Below, in pieces: positions 27,655 through 36,346 of a stretch of DNA of 64,000 bases (position 1 is its first letter; every line of letters begins with the position of its first letter). Both the position numbers and the translations under genes were made by a program. The DNA is from Francisella salimarina. Its GTDB lineage: Bacteria > Pseudomonadota > Gammaproteobacteria > Francisellales > Francisellaceae. The stretch spans positions 173,304-237,303 of the forward strand of contig NZ_VOJA01000004.1 of NCBI RefSeq assembly GCF_007923265.1, given 5' to 3'. The notes under the pieces are model-generated. The model saw only the letters and a program-made list of their open reading frames with translations. It was not told the DNA's origin and ran no database searches.

Positions 27655-28452
27655 TTAAGATTCTAAAATATCTTTATTGTCGGTTTTTGTCCAGTGAGCA
27701 TTTGGTTTGTCAATATATTGAAAGTAATCACTAGTGAAAGCTCCCTGTATACAAGTTTCTCTACTATGTCTAAAAGTAGTATTTTCATTACTCATGATTG
27801 CTTCCATCACACCAGGACCTGTTAAATACCAAACACCTAAATCAGATCTGTTAGCTTCGATATTTTTAAGAATAATATCAATATATTCTTTGATTTTTGA
27901 GTTATTAGGAGCGGCTGCAAAAAAATAGTTAGTTGCGTAGTACTTTTTAGACTCATCTGTTTCTTTTCTGTGCTTAGCTTTTATAAACATTTCGTTATTT
28001 TCTTTCAAAAACTTCTCAGGTCTAGCAACAAGACAGCCATCCATATCTATATATAGACCACCATTTTTGTAGATAGCCAATAGTCTCCATAAGTCTGCTT
28101 TAGCTGCTCCGACTGTTAGCTTTTTATATGCATTTAGAGCTTCTGGATGATTTTCGGTAATATACTTATCTGCAGCATCATTATCCATGAATCTATACTC
28201 ATAGCGTGGAGCCATAAAACGATTAAACAGATAGTTTACATATAGCGGTAGCGTTACCCTATTAGTGAAATTTGTTTGCCAAATAACTCTAGGAACATTT
28301 GACTCTTTGTTTGTTTTTATAAGTGGTTTGCTGTAGCTTGGAAGAGTAAATCTTTTTTTTGGGAAGATCTTATGAAAAAGCTTGGATACCAGTTTGACTA
28401 TATTTCCTATAATTCTGATAAATCTACTGCGTATAATATCGACATTTAGCAT
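27655..28452 (-). CDS. GT32-like glycosyltransferase (OCH1/capsular type)
   Basis: 265 residues. The DxD sugar-nucleotide motif is in GLYIDMDGCLVARPEKF, preceded by AKADLWRLLAIYKNGG, the arrangement of GT32 and related glycosyltransferases with the DXD motif; IWQTNFTNRV near residue 58 is also typical. The N-terminus is a basic amphipathic helix rather than a signal peptide, so it probably acts at the cytosolic face of the inner membrane. The acceptor (LPS, capsule or glycoprotein) cannot be read. It is a single gene, divergent from the RNase gene. Confidence 0.8.
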   Translation of the reverse strand: MLNVDIIRSRFIRIIGNIVKLVSKLFHKIFPKKRFTLPSYSKPLIKTNKESNVPRVIWQTNFTNRVTLPLYVNYLFNRFMAPRYEYRFMDNDAADKYITENHPEALNAYKKLTVGAAKADLWRLLAIYKNGGLYIDMDGCLVARPEKFLKENNEMFIKAKHRKETDESKKYYATNYFFAAAPNNSKIKEYIDIILKNIEANRSDLGVWYLTGPGVMEAIMSNENTTFRHSRETCIQGAFTSDYFQYIDKPNAHWTKTDNKDILES

Positions 28453-28470
28453 AAAAATATAAACTATTGA

Positions 28471-28496
28471 ATGTTATAATCTCATCATTATAACAT
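28471..28496. promoter_or_regulatory. Perfect 10-bp inverted repeat between divergent genes
   Basis: ATGTTATAAT, a 6-base centre CTCATC, then ATTATAACAT. Each arm carries TATAAT reading outward from its side, so the element can be two overlapping divergent -10 boxes, an operator, or both. The whole gap between the glycosyltransferase and RNase start codons is only 57 bp. Confidence 0.45.
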
Positions 28497-28509
28497 CCGA
28501 ACTTTTTTT

Positions 28510-30384
28510 ATGTTACTTGAAAATCAGAGCATCAAAAATGCCTTAGTAATTTTTAAATCAAAACCTGCAAAGGTTGTAGAGATATTAGATAAAAAAATAG
28601 AAATAGAAACTTTAGACAGTAAGAATATAAAATTACCTGCAAAAAATGTTCAAATACTTACAGTTGTAGACCATGATTTCGATTTGGATAAGCTTGAGAG
28701 ATTAGAAATTCCTGAGTTAGAGTTAACATGGGAATTATTGCAAGAACAGCAACAAACGTCTATTGATGAATTAAGTGAGCTTCTTTTTGAATCCGTAGGA
28801 GCTAATCAAGCTTATACTGTATGGCTTTTGGTTTCAGAGGGAGAGTATTTTAGCTTTAATGATGACTTTACTATCAATATTTATACACAAGAGCAAAAAG
28901 ATCAAGTAGTCAGGGATAAACATGAGAAGCTCAAAAAAGAGCAAGAACTAAATGATTTTATAGAACGTCTAAATGATAAGACTTTTAATGTCGAAGACAC
29001 AAAGTTCCTTAAAGAGATAGAGGCTTTAGCAACACTTAAAAGTACAAAATGTCGTTTCTTTAAATATTTAAATATGGAAGAGTCTGAGAATAGTGCGTAT
29101 AAGCTACTCTTGGATATTGGTTATTGGGATGAATTCTTTAACCCTTATCTATATCGATATGGTGCGGAATTAGAAAGTAATACTACTGACTTTAAGTATA
29201 ATTCTGAGTCAGATAGTCAGCGTGTTGATCTAACACATCTGACTGCCTATGCTATAGATGATGAGGGTAGTAATGATCCTGATGATGCAATTAGTTGGGA
29301 TGCTCAACAAAATAAAATGTGGGTTCATATCGCTGACCCTTCTTCTAGCATTAGTTTTGGAGATGAAGTAGATCTTGAGGCTAGAGCACGAGGTTCTAAC
29401 TTATATGTGCCAGAGCATATAATTACGATGTTGCCACCTCAGGCAACACAAAAGTTAGGTTTAGGTCTACAAGAAATTTCTCCAGCTTTGTCAGTAGGGT
29501 TTAGAATTGATGAGTCAGGTGATATTCATGATATTGAGATATGTTTTAGTAATATAAAAGTTACTAGATATTCTTATGAGTTCGTTGAAGAAAATATCTC
29601 TAATCTAGAACTTGGAGAAATAGAGGTTTATGCTAAATATTTCACTGATAAGCGTTTGGCAAAAGGAGCGGTAGAACTTGATTTTCCTGAGATAAAAATA
29701 TCATTAGATAATGATAAGAATGTCAAACTAACTGACTTACCACGCTTAAACTCAAGAACATTGGTACGTGATACTATGCTGATGGCTGGAGTTGCGATTG
29801 GACAGTTTTGTAAAGAAAATAATATTTGTGTACCTTTTTCGACACAGCCAGAGCATGATCTTAAACAAGACGATTTAGAGAATATTGACTCAATAGCTGA
29901 TATGTTTGCAACACGTAAAAAGCTCCAAAGAGGTAAGTACTCTACAGAACCTGATGTTCACGCAGGTATGGGTTTAGATTCTTATGTACAAGTGACGAGC
30001 CCTCTAAGAAGATATTTAGATTTACTTGTTCATTATCAATTACGTAATTTCTTAGAAAATAAGCAAATGATTAGTGTTGATGATGTTGATAATATAATTG
30101 CTCAAATAGATATTCCTATTAAGTCAAATAGACAAACGGAGCGTTTTTCTAATTCTCATTGGAAATTAGTCTATCTAATGCAGAATCCTAATTTAGAGTT
30201 CCAAGCAGCAGTTATTGAAAAATTAGATAAAGGTCGCTTAATGGTTTCTATCGCAGATTTAGCGATGACTAAAAAACTTGCTGTTAGTGGTAAGTACGAT
30301 TTAAATGATCAAATAAAATTACAAAATACCTCTGTAAACCTTGTTACACAAGAGGCTTTCTTTAAGGTTATTGAAGAGAATTAA
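28510..30384 (+). CDS. RNase II-family exoribonuclease (RNB domain)
   Basis: 624 residues. The RNB core starts near residue 245 with the catalytic acidic cluster AIDDEGSNDPDDAISW, where all four Asp positions are kept, and continues with VHIADPSSSI and SPLRRYLDLLVHYQL. The C-terminal S1-like part is short. Length is close to RNase II (about 640) and well below RNase R. It degrades single-stranded RNA 3' to 5'. It is divergent from the glycosyltransferase and has an AT-rich start region. Confidence 0.88.
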   Translation: MLLENQSIKNALVIFKSKPAKVVEILDKKIEIETLDSKNIKLPAKNVQILTVVDHDFDLDKLERLEIPELELTWELLQEQQQTSIDELSELLFESVGANQAYTVWLLVSEGEYFSFNDDFTINIYTQEQKDQVVRDKHEKLKKEQELNDFIERLNDKTFNVEDTKFLKEIEALATLKSTKCRFFKYLNMEESENSAYKLLLDIGYWDEFFNPYLYRYGAELESNTTDFKYNSESDSQRVDLTHLTAYAIDDEGSNDPDDAISWDAQQNKMWVHIADPSSSISFGDEVDLEARARGSNLYVPEHIITMLPPQATQKLGLGLQEISPALSVGFRIDESGDIHDIEICFSNIKVTRYSYEFVEENISNLELGEIEVYAKYFTDKRLAKGAVELDFPEIKISLDNDKNVKLTDLPRLNSRTLVRDTMLMAGVAIGQFCKENNICVPFSTQPEHDLKQDDLENIDSIADMFATRKKLQRGKYSTEPDVHAGMGLDSYVQVTSPLRRYLDLLVHYQLRNFLENKQMISVDDVDNIIAQIDIPIKSNRQTERFSNSHWKLVYLMQNPNLEFQAAVIEKLDKGRLMVSIADLAMTKKLAVSGKYDLNDQIKLQNTSVNLVTQEAFFKVIEEN

Positions 30385-30715
30385 CCGAGTTCTAACAATA
30401 AATCAACAGTTTTATCCACAGGGTGTGAGAAATAGCTGCAAATAAAAGAGCGATTACTTCTTAAATTGTTTAGCCTTTGTATATCAATGGTTTTAGACCT
30501 GTATCAAATCTTTACTAATTTAGTAAATTAATATTTTTAACAAAAGTTTCATATAGATATGAACAAACTTATCCACAATTGGTGTTAATATTATTCTTTC
30601 ACAGCTTGAATTACTTAACGTGTAATGCTTTGAGGATTGTTTAACTTTTTAGATATTAATAAATTTTTCAAATTAATGTATCATTCTAACTAATATTAGA
30701 AGAATTAGAATTTTT
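30385..30715. other. 331-bp gene-free stretch with two perfect DnaA boxes
   Basis: I find no convincing ORF or RNA gene. Two exact TTATCCACA 9-mers, both on the plus strand, lie at 30412-30420 and 30569-30577, 148 bp apart. The rest is AT-rich. The stretch also must hold the promoter of the downstream esterase-hemC-crcB operon. dnaA, dnaN and an origin-type repeat cluster are absent. Confidence 0.6.
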
Positions 30716-31384
30716 ATGAATTACGAGCTTATTGAGTCGCCAAAGCAGTCTAAGTTTTGTGTTATTTGGTTGCATGGTCTGGGCGCAGATGGACATGATT
30801 TTGTTGATGTCGTTAATTACTTTGATGTTTCATTAGATGAAATTAAATTTGTTTTTCCTCATGCTGATGTTATGCCTGTAACTATAAACATGGGGATGCA
30901 GATGCGTGCTTGGTATGATATCAAGTCACTTGATGCTAATAGTCTAAATAGAGTGGTTGATGTTGAAGGTATAAATAAATCAATTGCAAAAGTTAATGAA
31001 CTAATAGATAGTCAAATCAATCAAGGTATTGCTAGTGAAAATATTATCTTAGCAGGCTTTTCTCAAGGGGGGGTGATCGCGACTTATACAGCTATTACGT
31101 CTCAAAGAAAGCTTGGAGGTATTATGGCTTTATCTACATATTTGCCAGCATGGGATGATTTTAAAGATAAGATTACATCTGTAAATAAAGGACTACCTAT
31201 ACTAGTTGGTCATGGTACAGATGATCAGGTATTGCCCGAAGTTCTTGGCCGTGATTTATCAGATAAGCTAAAAGCCAGTGGTTTTGCTAATGAGTATAAA
31301 CACTATGTGGGTATGCAACACTCTGTATGTATGGAAGAAATAAAAGATATCTCAAACTTTATCGCAAAGACATTTAAAATATGA
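30716..31384 (+). CDS. Carboxylesterase / acyl-protein thioesterase-like serine hydrolase
   Basis: 222 residues, alpha/beta-hydrolase fold. The catalytic Ser116 is in GFSQGG, the Asp in VGHGTDDQVLP (169/170) and His202 in GMQHSVCMEE; HGLGADGHDF forms the oxyanion region. It closely resembles the characterised F. tularensis esterase FTT258, a small depalmitoylase-like enzyme. The stop overlaps the hemC start by 4 bp (ATGA), so it heads the operon est-hemC-crcB-lipoprotein. Confidence 0.9.
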   Translation: MNYELIESPKQSKFCVIWLHGLGADGHDFVDVVNYFDVSLDEIKFVFPHADVMPVTINMGMQMRAWYDIKSLDANSLNRVVDVEGINKSIAKVNELIDSQINQGIASENIILAGFSQGGVIATYTAITSQRKLGGIMALSTYLPAWDDFKDKITSVNKGLPILVGHGTDDQVLPEVLGRDLSDKLKASGFANEYKHYVGMQHSVCMEEIKDISNFIAKTFKI

Positions 31385-32283
31385 AACAAATAGTTGTAGC
31401 TAGTCGTGAAAGTAAACTAGCATTATGGCAGACAAATTTTGTCAAAGATCGTATCCAAAATGAGCTAAATATTCCTTGTCAAATAAGCACTATGAAAACG
31501 CAGGGCGATATTATTCTGGATAAACCACTTAATAAAATTGGTGGTAAAGCACTGTTCATGAAAGAGCTAGAAATAGCTATGCTTAATGGTAAGGCTGATA
31601 TTGCTGTTCATTCTCTTAAAGATGTACCTTATCAATTACCAGATGGTTTTTGCTTAGCCAGCTTTATGCCCAGGGAAGACCCTAGAGATGCCTTTGTATC
31701 TAATAAATATAGTTCTATAGATGATTTACCGAAAGGTGCAATCGTTGGTACATCAAGTTTACGCCGTAAGGCTCAACTTTTGAATTATAGAGATGATCTT
31801 ATAATTAGAGATTTAAGAGGAAATGTTGTAACAAGGCTATCGAAACTTGATGGTGATGAATATGATGCAATTATCCTAGCGAGTGCTGGACTTATTCGTT
31901 TAGAGCTTAATGATAGAATAACACAGTATATTCCGGTAGAAATATCTTTACCAGCTGTAGGTCAGGGTATAGTAGTTGTAGAAGCTTTGAGTGAAAATAG
32001 TGAGCTTTTAGAAAAATTACAAAATCTAAACTGTAGTGATAGCTTTTGTGTTGCTACTGCTGAAAGAGCATTCAACCAAGAGCTAAAAGGTGGTTGCCAT
32101 GTTGCAATTGGTGCATATGCAGAGTTACAAGGTAATCAGATAACTCTCACAGCAATGGTTGCAAGTAGTGATGGTAAGAACATCTTAAAAAGAAAACTTA
32201 TAGGAGAGGATCCTATTAAACTTGGTAAATCACTAGCTCAAGAAATGATAGAGCTAGGAGCATATACAATATTGGAGAAATAA
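31381..32283 (+). CDS. hemC: Porphobilinogen deaminase (hydroxymethylbilane synthase)
   Basis: 300 residues. VVASRESKLALWQTNFV at the start, GTSSLRRKAQL, RDLRGNVVTRLSKLD and the dipyrromethane-cofactor Cys in LKGGCHVAIGAYAE are all present. It polymerises four porphobilinogens to hydroxymethylbilane in haem synthesis. It is translationally coupled to the esterase upstream and is followed 3 bp later by crcB. No hemD is adjacent. Confidence 0.96.
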   Translation: MKQIVVASRESKLALWQTNFVKDRIQNELNIPCQISTMKTQGDIILDKPLNKIGGKALFMKELEIAMLNGKADIAVHSLKDVPYQLPDGFCLASFMPREDPRDAFVSNKYSSIDDLPKGAIVGTSSLRRKAQLLNYRDDLIIRDLRGNVVTRLSKLDGDEYDAIILASAGLIRLELNDRITQYIPVEISLPAVGQGIVVVEALSENSELLEKLQNLNCSDSFCVATAERAFNQELKGGCHVAIGAYAELQGNQITLTAMVASSDGKNILKRKLIGEDPIKLGKSLAQEMIELGAYTILEK

Positions 32284-32286
32284 GAA

Positions 32287-32679
32287 ATGGGACTTTTATT
32301 AGTATTGGTTGGTATCGGTGGTGGCCTTGGTGCCATGTCAAGATTTGCGTTGACTCAAGCAACAGCAAATATTTCTAAGCAAATTCCTTTGGGTATATTA
32401 CTATGTAACGTTATTGGTTCTCTAATTATTGGAATGATGGCAGCTTTTTTGATAGAGACTAAGCTCTTTAATGAAGATATTTCGACATACGTTCGATCTC
32501 TTTTTGTTACAGGTTTTCTTGGAGGGTTTACTACCTTTTCTAGCTTTAGTTTAGATATCCTCAACTTACTACAACGTGGGGAGGCATTATTAGCTATTGG
32601 ATATATCCTTGTTAGTGTAATTGTATCTTTAATAGCCGTTATTTTAGGCTTTTATTTTATAATGGGAGTATATAGATGA
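32287..32679 (+). CDS. crcB: Fluoride ion channel CrcB/Fluc
   Basis: 130 residues with four hydrophobic helices. GGGLGAMSRF in helix 1 and TGFLGGFTTFSSFSLD in helix 3 are the Fluc signatures including the phenylalanine box. It exports fluoride as a dual-topology dimer. I see no fluoride riboswitch ahead of it; it is inside the hemC operon. The stop overlaps the next start by 4 bp. Confidence 0.95.
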   Translation: MGLLLVLVGIGGGLGAMSRFALTQATANISKQIPLGILLCNVIGSLIIGMMAAFLIETKLFNEDISTYVRSLFVTGFLGGFTTFSSFSLDILNLLQRGEALLAIGYILVSVIVSLIAVILGFYFIMGVYR

Positions 32680-33089
32680 AAAGGCTAGTATCTTTGGTTT
32701 TAGTAACTTTGCTTATAGCTAGTTGTATACCTTTCCTTGGTGGTGATATGGTAGTTCAAGATAATAGATTTGAATCTGATGGCGGTCGATATGGTCTTGA
32801 AATGCAACAAGGAATTTCTGTTAAACAGGTATATGCTGCAATCAAAGAGGCTATAAAACAGCATCCTAAACAGTTTGAAGTAAAGGGTGATGACTATAGT
32901 GAACAAAAATCTACAGTATGGACCTATTCTAATAAATATAAAGAACTTGTTACATTTGAAGCAACCCAAAGAAATGACAGAGTATACTTAGAAGTCAGTA
33001 TGGGCGAACAAGGTCAGTCTAAGCAGGATATGCAAGCTATATATCATATTCAAGATTTGGTACTAAATAATTTACAACAGACAAAATAG
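32676..33089 (+). CDS. Hypothetical lipoprotein
   Basis: 137 residues. A lipoprotein signal (MKRLVSLVLVTLLIASC, lipobox IASC, Cys17) precedes a small soluble domain rich in Gln and Lys. I recognise no family. It is the last gene of the est-hemC-crcB operon, with an ATGA overlap. Confidence 0.75.
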   Translation: MKRLVSLVLVTLLIASCIPFLGGDMVVQDNRFESDGGRYGLEMQQGISVKQVYAAIKEAIKQHPKQFEVKGDDYSEQKSTVWTYSNKYKELVTFEATQRNDRVYLEVSMGEQGQSKQDMQAIYHIQDLVLNNLQQTK

Positions 33090-33307
33090 TTAGAGCTATT
33101 TTTTCAGTATTTTCCAATATCTTATAGTCATATTTAATCTTATTTTTAATCAGCAATAGTAACTTTTTGTCATATATGTATCAGTAAAACTTATATGCGA
33201 AATAAAAAATATCAATTTGAAGTAAAGTAAAGTTTAGTTTTTAATATGTCAAAATTTATGGCTATCTCGGGGCTTTTGCCAAATTGATAAATATGGGGTG
33301 ATAAGTT

Positions 33308-33484
33308 ATGAAGTTTATAAAAAACCTATTTGTATTAGTATTGATAGTAACTATCACATCATATGTAACTATAAGTAATAACTCAAATGCTAAAAATGGA
33401 ATATTAGTAGGTAGTATTGTAGGAGCTATTTTAGGACTAATCTGGGGTGTCATAACATTAAGTATACTGTATATCCCATTATAG
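33308..33484 (+). CDS. Small glycine-zipper membrane protein
   Basis: A 58-residue ORF: a signal-like hydrophobic N-terminus (MKFIKNLFVLVLIVTITSYV), a short polar piece, and GILVGSIVGAILGLIWGVITLSI, a Gly-spaced membrane helix. GGGGTGAT lies 6 bases before the ATG. It precedes a larger glycine-zipper lipoprotein by 86 bp on the same strand, which makes a linked role plausible. Being short and AT-rich, it could be spurious. Confidence 0.5.
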   Translation: MKFIKNLFVLVLIVTITSYVTISNNSNAKNGILVGSIVGAILGLIWGVITLSILYIPL

Positions 33485-33570
33485 TAGTCGACATTTATGG
33501 CGGAATAGTAGCTAGTCAAGATATAGCGCAAAATTGGAGTTGTTATTGATCGTAATAAATAAGGAGCATC

Positions 33571-34224
33571 ATGAAGAAGTATTCGGTAATAGTTTTGTCA
33601 ATATTGTTAACAGGATGTTCAAGTAATCCAAAAATTACAGAAGTAGGACCTGGAGTTATCTTATCTGAGAAGCAACTATTAACAAAGGAAGAAGTAAAAA
33701 AGCAAGAGACCAAAGATGATGTCCTCACTGGCACAGGTGGTGGTGCCGCTGTTGGTGCTGGTACAGGTGCAGCAGTAGGTGCTGGGACGGGAGCTGTATT
33801 TGGGGGAGTGTTTGCAATAGCAATAGGTACTGCAGTATGCACGATTGTTACTTTAGGTTTAGGGATTGTTCCATGTGTTGCTGCTATGGGAGGAGTTGCA
33901 GCTGTTGGTGTGGGGACAGGCGCTTTGATGGGAGCTGGAGCTGGGGCTTTGATAGGAGCAGGAAGTGGAGCTCTAGTAGGAGCTGGTGGTAGCTACATCT
34001 ACGCATCTACTAAAGATGTAGATAAAATAAAAGGTAAATATCAGTTTGAGGTTTTAGAGGATGGTAAATCTTCACCGATAACATTTGAGCAGTTTACAGA
34101 TGTTGAATACGCTTCCGGAGATAAGGTAGATATTTATCAAAGTGAGTATAGGGATGTAAAGACATACTTTATAAAGCAGTTAGATCAAGATAGCAATGAA
34201 GATGCAAGGATAGAAAAAGATTAA
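33571..34224 (+). CDS. Glycine-zipper lipoprotein
   Basis: 217 residues. The lipobox LTGC (Cys16) follows MKKYSVIVLSIL. Residues about 52-150 are a Gly/Ala/Val-rich run with GxxxG-type spacing (GAAVGAGTGAAVGAGTGAV, later GALMGAGAGALIGAGSGALVG), split by a stretch with two Cys. The C-terminal ~60 residues are a charged domain. Such zippers form tightly packed membrane helices, as in the outer-membrane OmpA/SlyB-like Gly-zipper families. AAGGAG precedes the ATG. The Gly/Ala run has a higher GC content than its neighbours, as expected from the codons. Confidence 0.78.
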   Translation: MKKYSVIVLSILLTGCSSNPKITEVGPGVILSEKQLLTKEEVKKQETKDDVLTGTGGGAAVGAGTGAAVGAGTGAVFGGVFAIAIGTAVCTIVTLGLGIVPCVAAMGGVAAVGVGTGALMGAGAGALIGAGSGALVGAGGSYIYASTKDVDKIKGKYQFEVLEDGKSSPITFEQFTDVEYASGDKVDIYQSEYRDVKTYFIKQLDQDSNEDARIEKD

Positions 34225-34392
34225 TTATTTTTCTACTTTAAAAACGGTACCACAGTATGGACAAGTATTAGTTTTCTTATCTTGAAGGTCAATATAAACT
34301 CTTGGGTGTAGATTCCAATTTTCATGATATTTTGTTGGACAAGATACTCTTTCGCCAGGTTTTACTTTTATAATTTTTTGTTCTTTTTTCAT
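34225..34392 (-). CDS. Small zinc-finger protein (CHCC type)
   Basis: 55 residues starting MKKEQKIIKVKPGERVSCP and ending TCPYCGTVFKVEK. The spacing Cys18...His30...Cys44-Pro-Tyr-Cys47 matches the zf-CHCC family related to the NDUFS6 subunit of complex I. Its stop codon abuts the stop of the glycine-zipper lipoprotein gene with no base between them. The gene is too short for usual ORF cut-offs but is a convincing protein. Function unknown. Confidence 0.8.
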   Translation of the reverse strand: MKKEQKIIKVKPGERVSCPTKYHENWNLHPRVYIDLQDKKTNTCPYCGTVFKVEK

Positions 34393-34520
34393 TTTTGCAA
34401 TTTAGTAATGCTTATAGTTACCTTGATTCTAGCAAAATATTATCAAATTTATAATACAAAAACAAAGCTAAATAGCATATACTAAAAGCGTTGTTGAAAA
34501 AAACCAAAGGGTTTTGACAT

Positions 34521-36326
34521 ATGAAAAGATTATATAATTCTAATATGTCAGCAAAGGTTTCTCGCACTAAGTGGGATATTTTAGCGTTATCAATTATACT
34601 TTTAGTATTAAGTATATTTGTGTGGTCAACTTCAGGTTTGGGCGGGAATATAGACTATACAAATCAAACAAGTGTTCAACAGTATTCGGAAGTTTCTTTA
34701 AACCTTTGGCTTTTGCCCTACTATACAGCAGAAACAGTTATGCGGATGTTTATTGGTTTAGGTATTTCTTTATTGATTACATTTATATTTGGAGCATTAG
34801 CAGCAAAAAGTAAAAGAGCAGAGAGTATAATTATTCCTGCTGTAGATATTTTACAGTCCATTCCTATTTTGGGCTTCTTTGCTATTACAGTTACTGGATT
34901 TTTAGTTTTATTCCCAAGCTCACTATGGGGAGCTCAATCCGCTGTGATATTTGGGATTATAACAGCTCAAGTATGGAATATGATATTAAGTTTTTATCAG
35001 TCTCTTAAAACTGTACCTAAAGAATTGGCTGAAGCAGCTGATATGTATCAGCTTTCGGCATGGCAAAGATTCTGGAAAGTTGAGGTTCCCTTCTCAATGC
35101 CAGGACTTGTTTGGAACACTATGATGTCAATGTCAGCTTGTTGGTTTATGATAGTTGCATCAGAGACAATAATTGTTAATTTCAGTGCTTCACAGTCAAT
35201 ACCTATTAACTTACCAGGTATAGGATCATTTATAGATGCAGCGAACAATGCTCAAGATTTTGGAGCAGTTGGTGCAGCAATAGTGATGATGTTAGTCACT
35301 ATTATTTTGTATGATCAGCTACTCTTTAGACCTCTGGTTGTGTGGTCAGAGAAGTTTGTTTTGGGTGAGAATCAATCAGAAGTCTATAGTAAATCATGGT
35401 TTTTGAAGATATTGCAAAAGTCTGCAATAACAAAGCTTTTTTCGAATATGTTTGGAAGTATAACTTCAACTTTGGTAAATATAAGATTTTTTAAGAAAAA
35501 TTTAAATAAAGTCTATAATCAACCAAGACACAGAAAGCAAGAAAGACAAGAAACATTGCTACAGAAAATATTGTGGACAGTATTTACCTTGATGATAGTT
35601 ATTGGATTGTTCTACTTTGCTTATCAAGCTGTGTATGGTAACAATTCTGATATTGGTCTATCAGAGACTTTTAAGGTTTTTGGGTATGGTTTACTCACAG
35701 GCTTTAGAGTTGTTGTGCTTATTATAATTACATCAATAATCTGGGTGCCGATAGGCGTATGGGTTGGTATGCGACCTAGGATTGCTCAAAAAGTACAGCC
35801 TTATGCACAGATGGCTGCAGCATTCCCAGTTAACGTTCTATATGGTATCTTTGGGACTTTAGTGATAACTCTGGGTCTTAACTTTAATATTTGGTGTATT
35901 TTATTGATGGCCCTTGGGACACAGTGGTACATATTGTTTAATGTGATTGCTGGTGCTTCAGCAATTCCGGACGAGCTAAAACTAGCTGCTAAGAATATGC
36001 AACTAAAAGGTTTTATGAAATGGCGTAAGTACTTGTTCCCAGCAGTTATGCCATACTATGTTACAGGCGCAATTACCGCAGCTGGTGGAGCATGGAATGC
36101 AAGTATTGTGTGTGAATATATCAACTGGGGGACTGGAGATCAGTCAATAATTCAAGCATCAGGTCTTGGAGATTATATTACTTATTATACAAACCTACAG
36201 GGCGATCATACGGCAAATGTATTGCTAGGTGTGATAGTAATGTGTGTATTGGTTGTAGCATCTAATAAACTGTTCTGGCGCAGATTATATAACTATGCAG
36301 AAAATCGCTTTAGTATGAATATGTAA
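34521..36326 (+). CDS. ABC transporter duplicated permease (nitrate/sulfonate type, COG4986-like)
   Basis: 601 residues made of two fused BPD permease halves (about 20-290 and 345-600), joined by a charged linker near 295-345. Each half has the EAA-type loop: ELAEAADMYQLSAWQRFWKVEVPFSMPGL and ELKLAAKNMQLKGFMKWRKYLFPAVMPY. It forms the inner-membrane channel of an importer resembling nitrate, taurine and sulfonate systems. The ATPase gene follows by 20 bp. No solute-binding protein gene is near. A close paralogue lies at 48.2-49.9 kb on the other strand. Confidence 0.9.
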   Translation: MKRLYNSNMSAKVSRTKWDILALSIILLVLSIFVWSTSGLGGNIDYTNQTSVQQYSEVSLNLWLLPYYTAETVMRMFIGLGISLLITFIFGALAAKSKRAESIIIPAVDILQSIPILGFFAITVTGFLVLFPSSLWGAQSAVIFGIITAQVWNMILSFYQSLKTVPKELAEAADMYQLSAWQRFWKVEVPFSMPGLVWNTMMSMSACWFMIVASETIIVNFSASQSIPINLPGIGSFIDAANNAQDFGAVGAAIVMMLVTIILYDQLLFRPLVVWSEKFVLGENQSEVYSKSWFLKILQKSAITKLFSNMFGSITSTLVNIRFFKKNLNKVYNQPRHRKQERQETLLQKILWTVFTLMIVIGLFYFAYQAVYGNNSDIGLSETFKVFGYGLLTGFRVVVLIIITSIIWVPIGVWVGMRPRIAQKVQPYAQMAAAFPVNVLYGIFGTLVITLGLNFNIWCILLMALGTQWYILFNVIAGASAIPDELKLAAKNMQLKGFMKWRKYLFPAVMPYYVTGAITAAGGAWNASIVCEYINWGTGDQSIIQASGLGDYITYYTNLQGDHTANVLLGVIVMCVLVVASNKLFWRRLYNYAENRFSMNM

Positions 36327-36346
36327 GCATAGGAGATTTTTAGAAA

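Noticed and set aside
30385..30715. A chromosomal origin suggested by two DnaA boxes
   Set aside because: Only two boxes, no DnaA/DnaN genes, no AT-rich repeat array; the neighbourhood is housekeeping operons.
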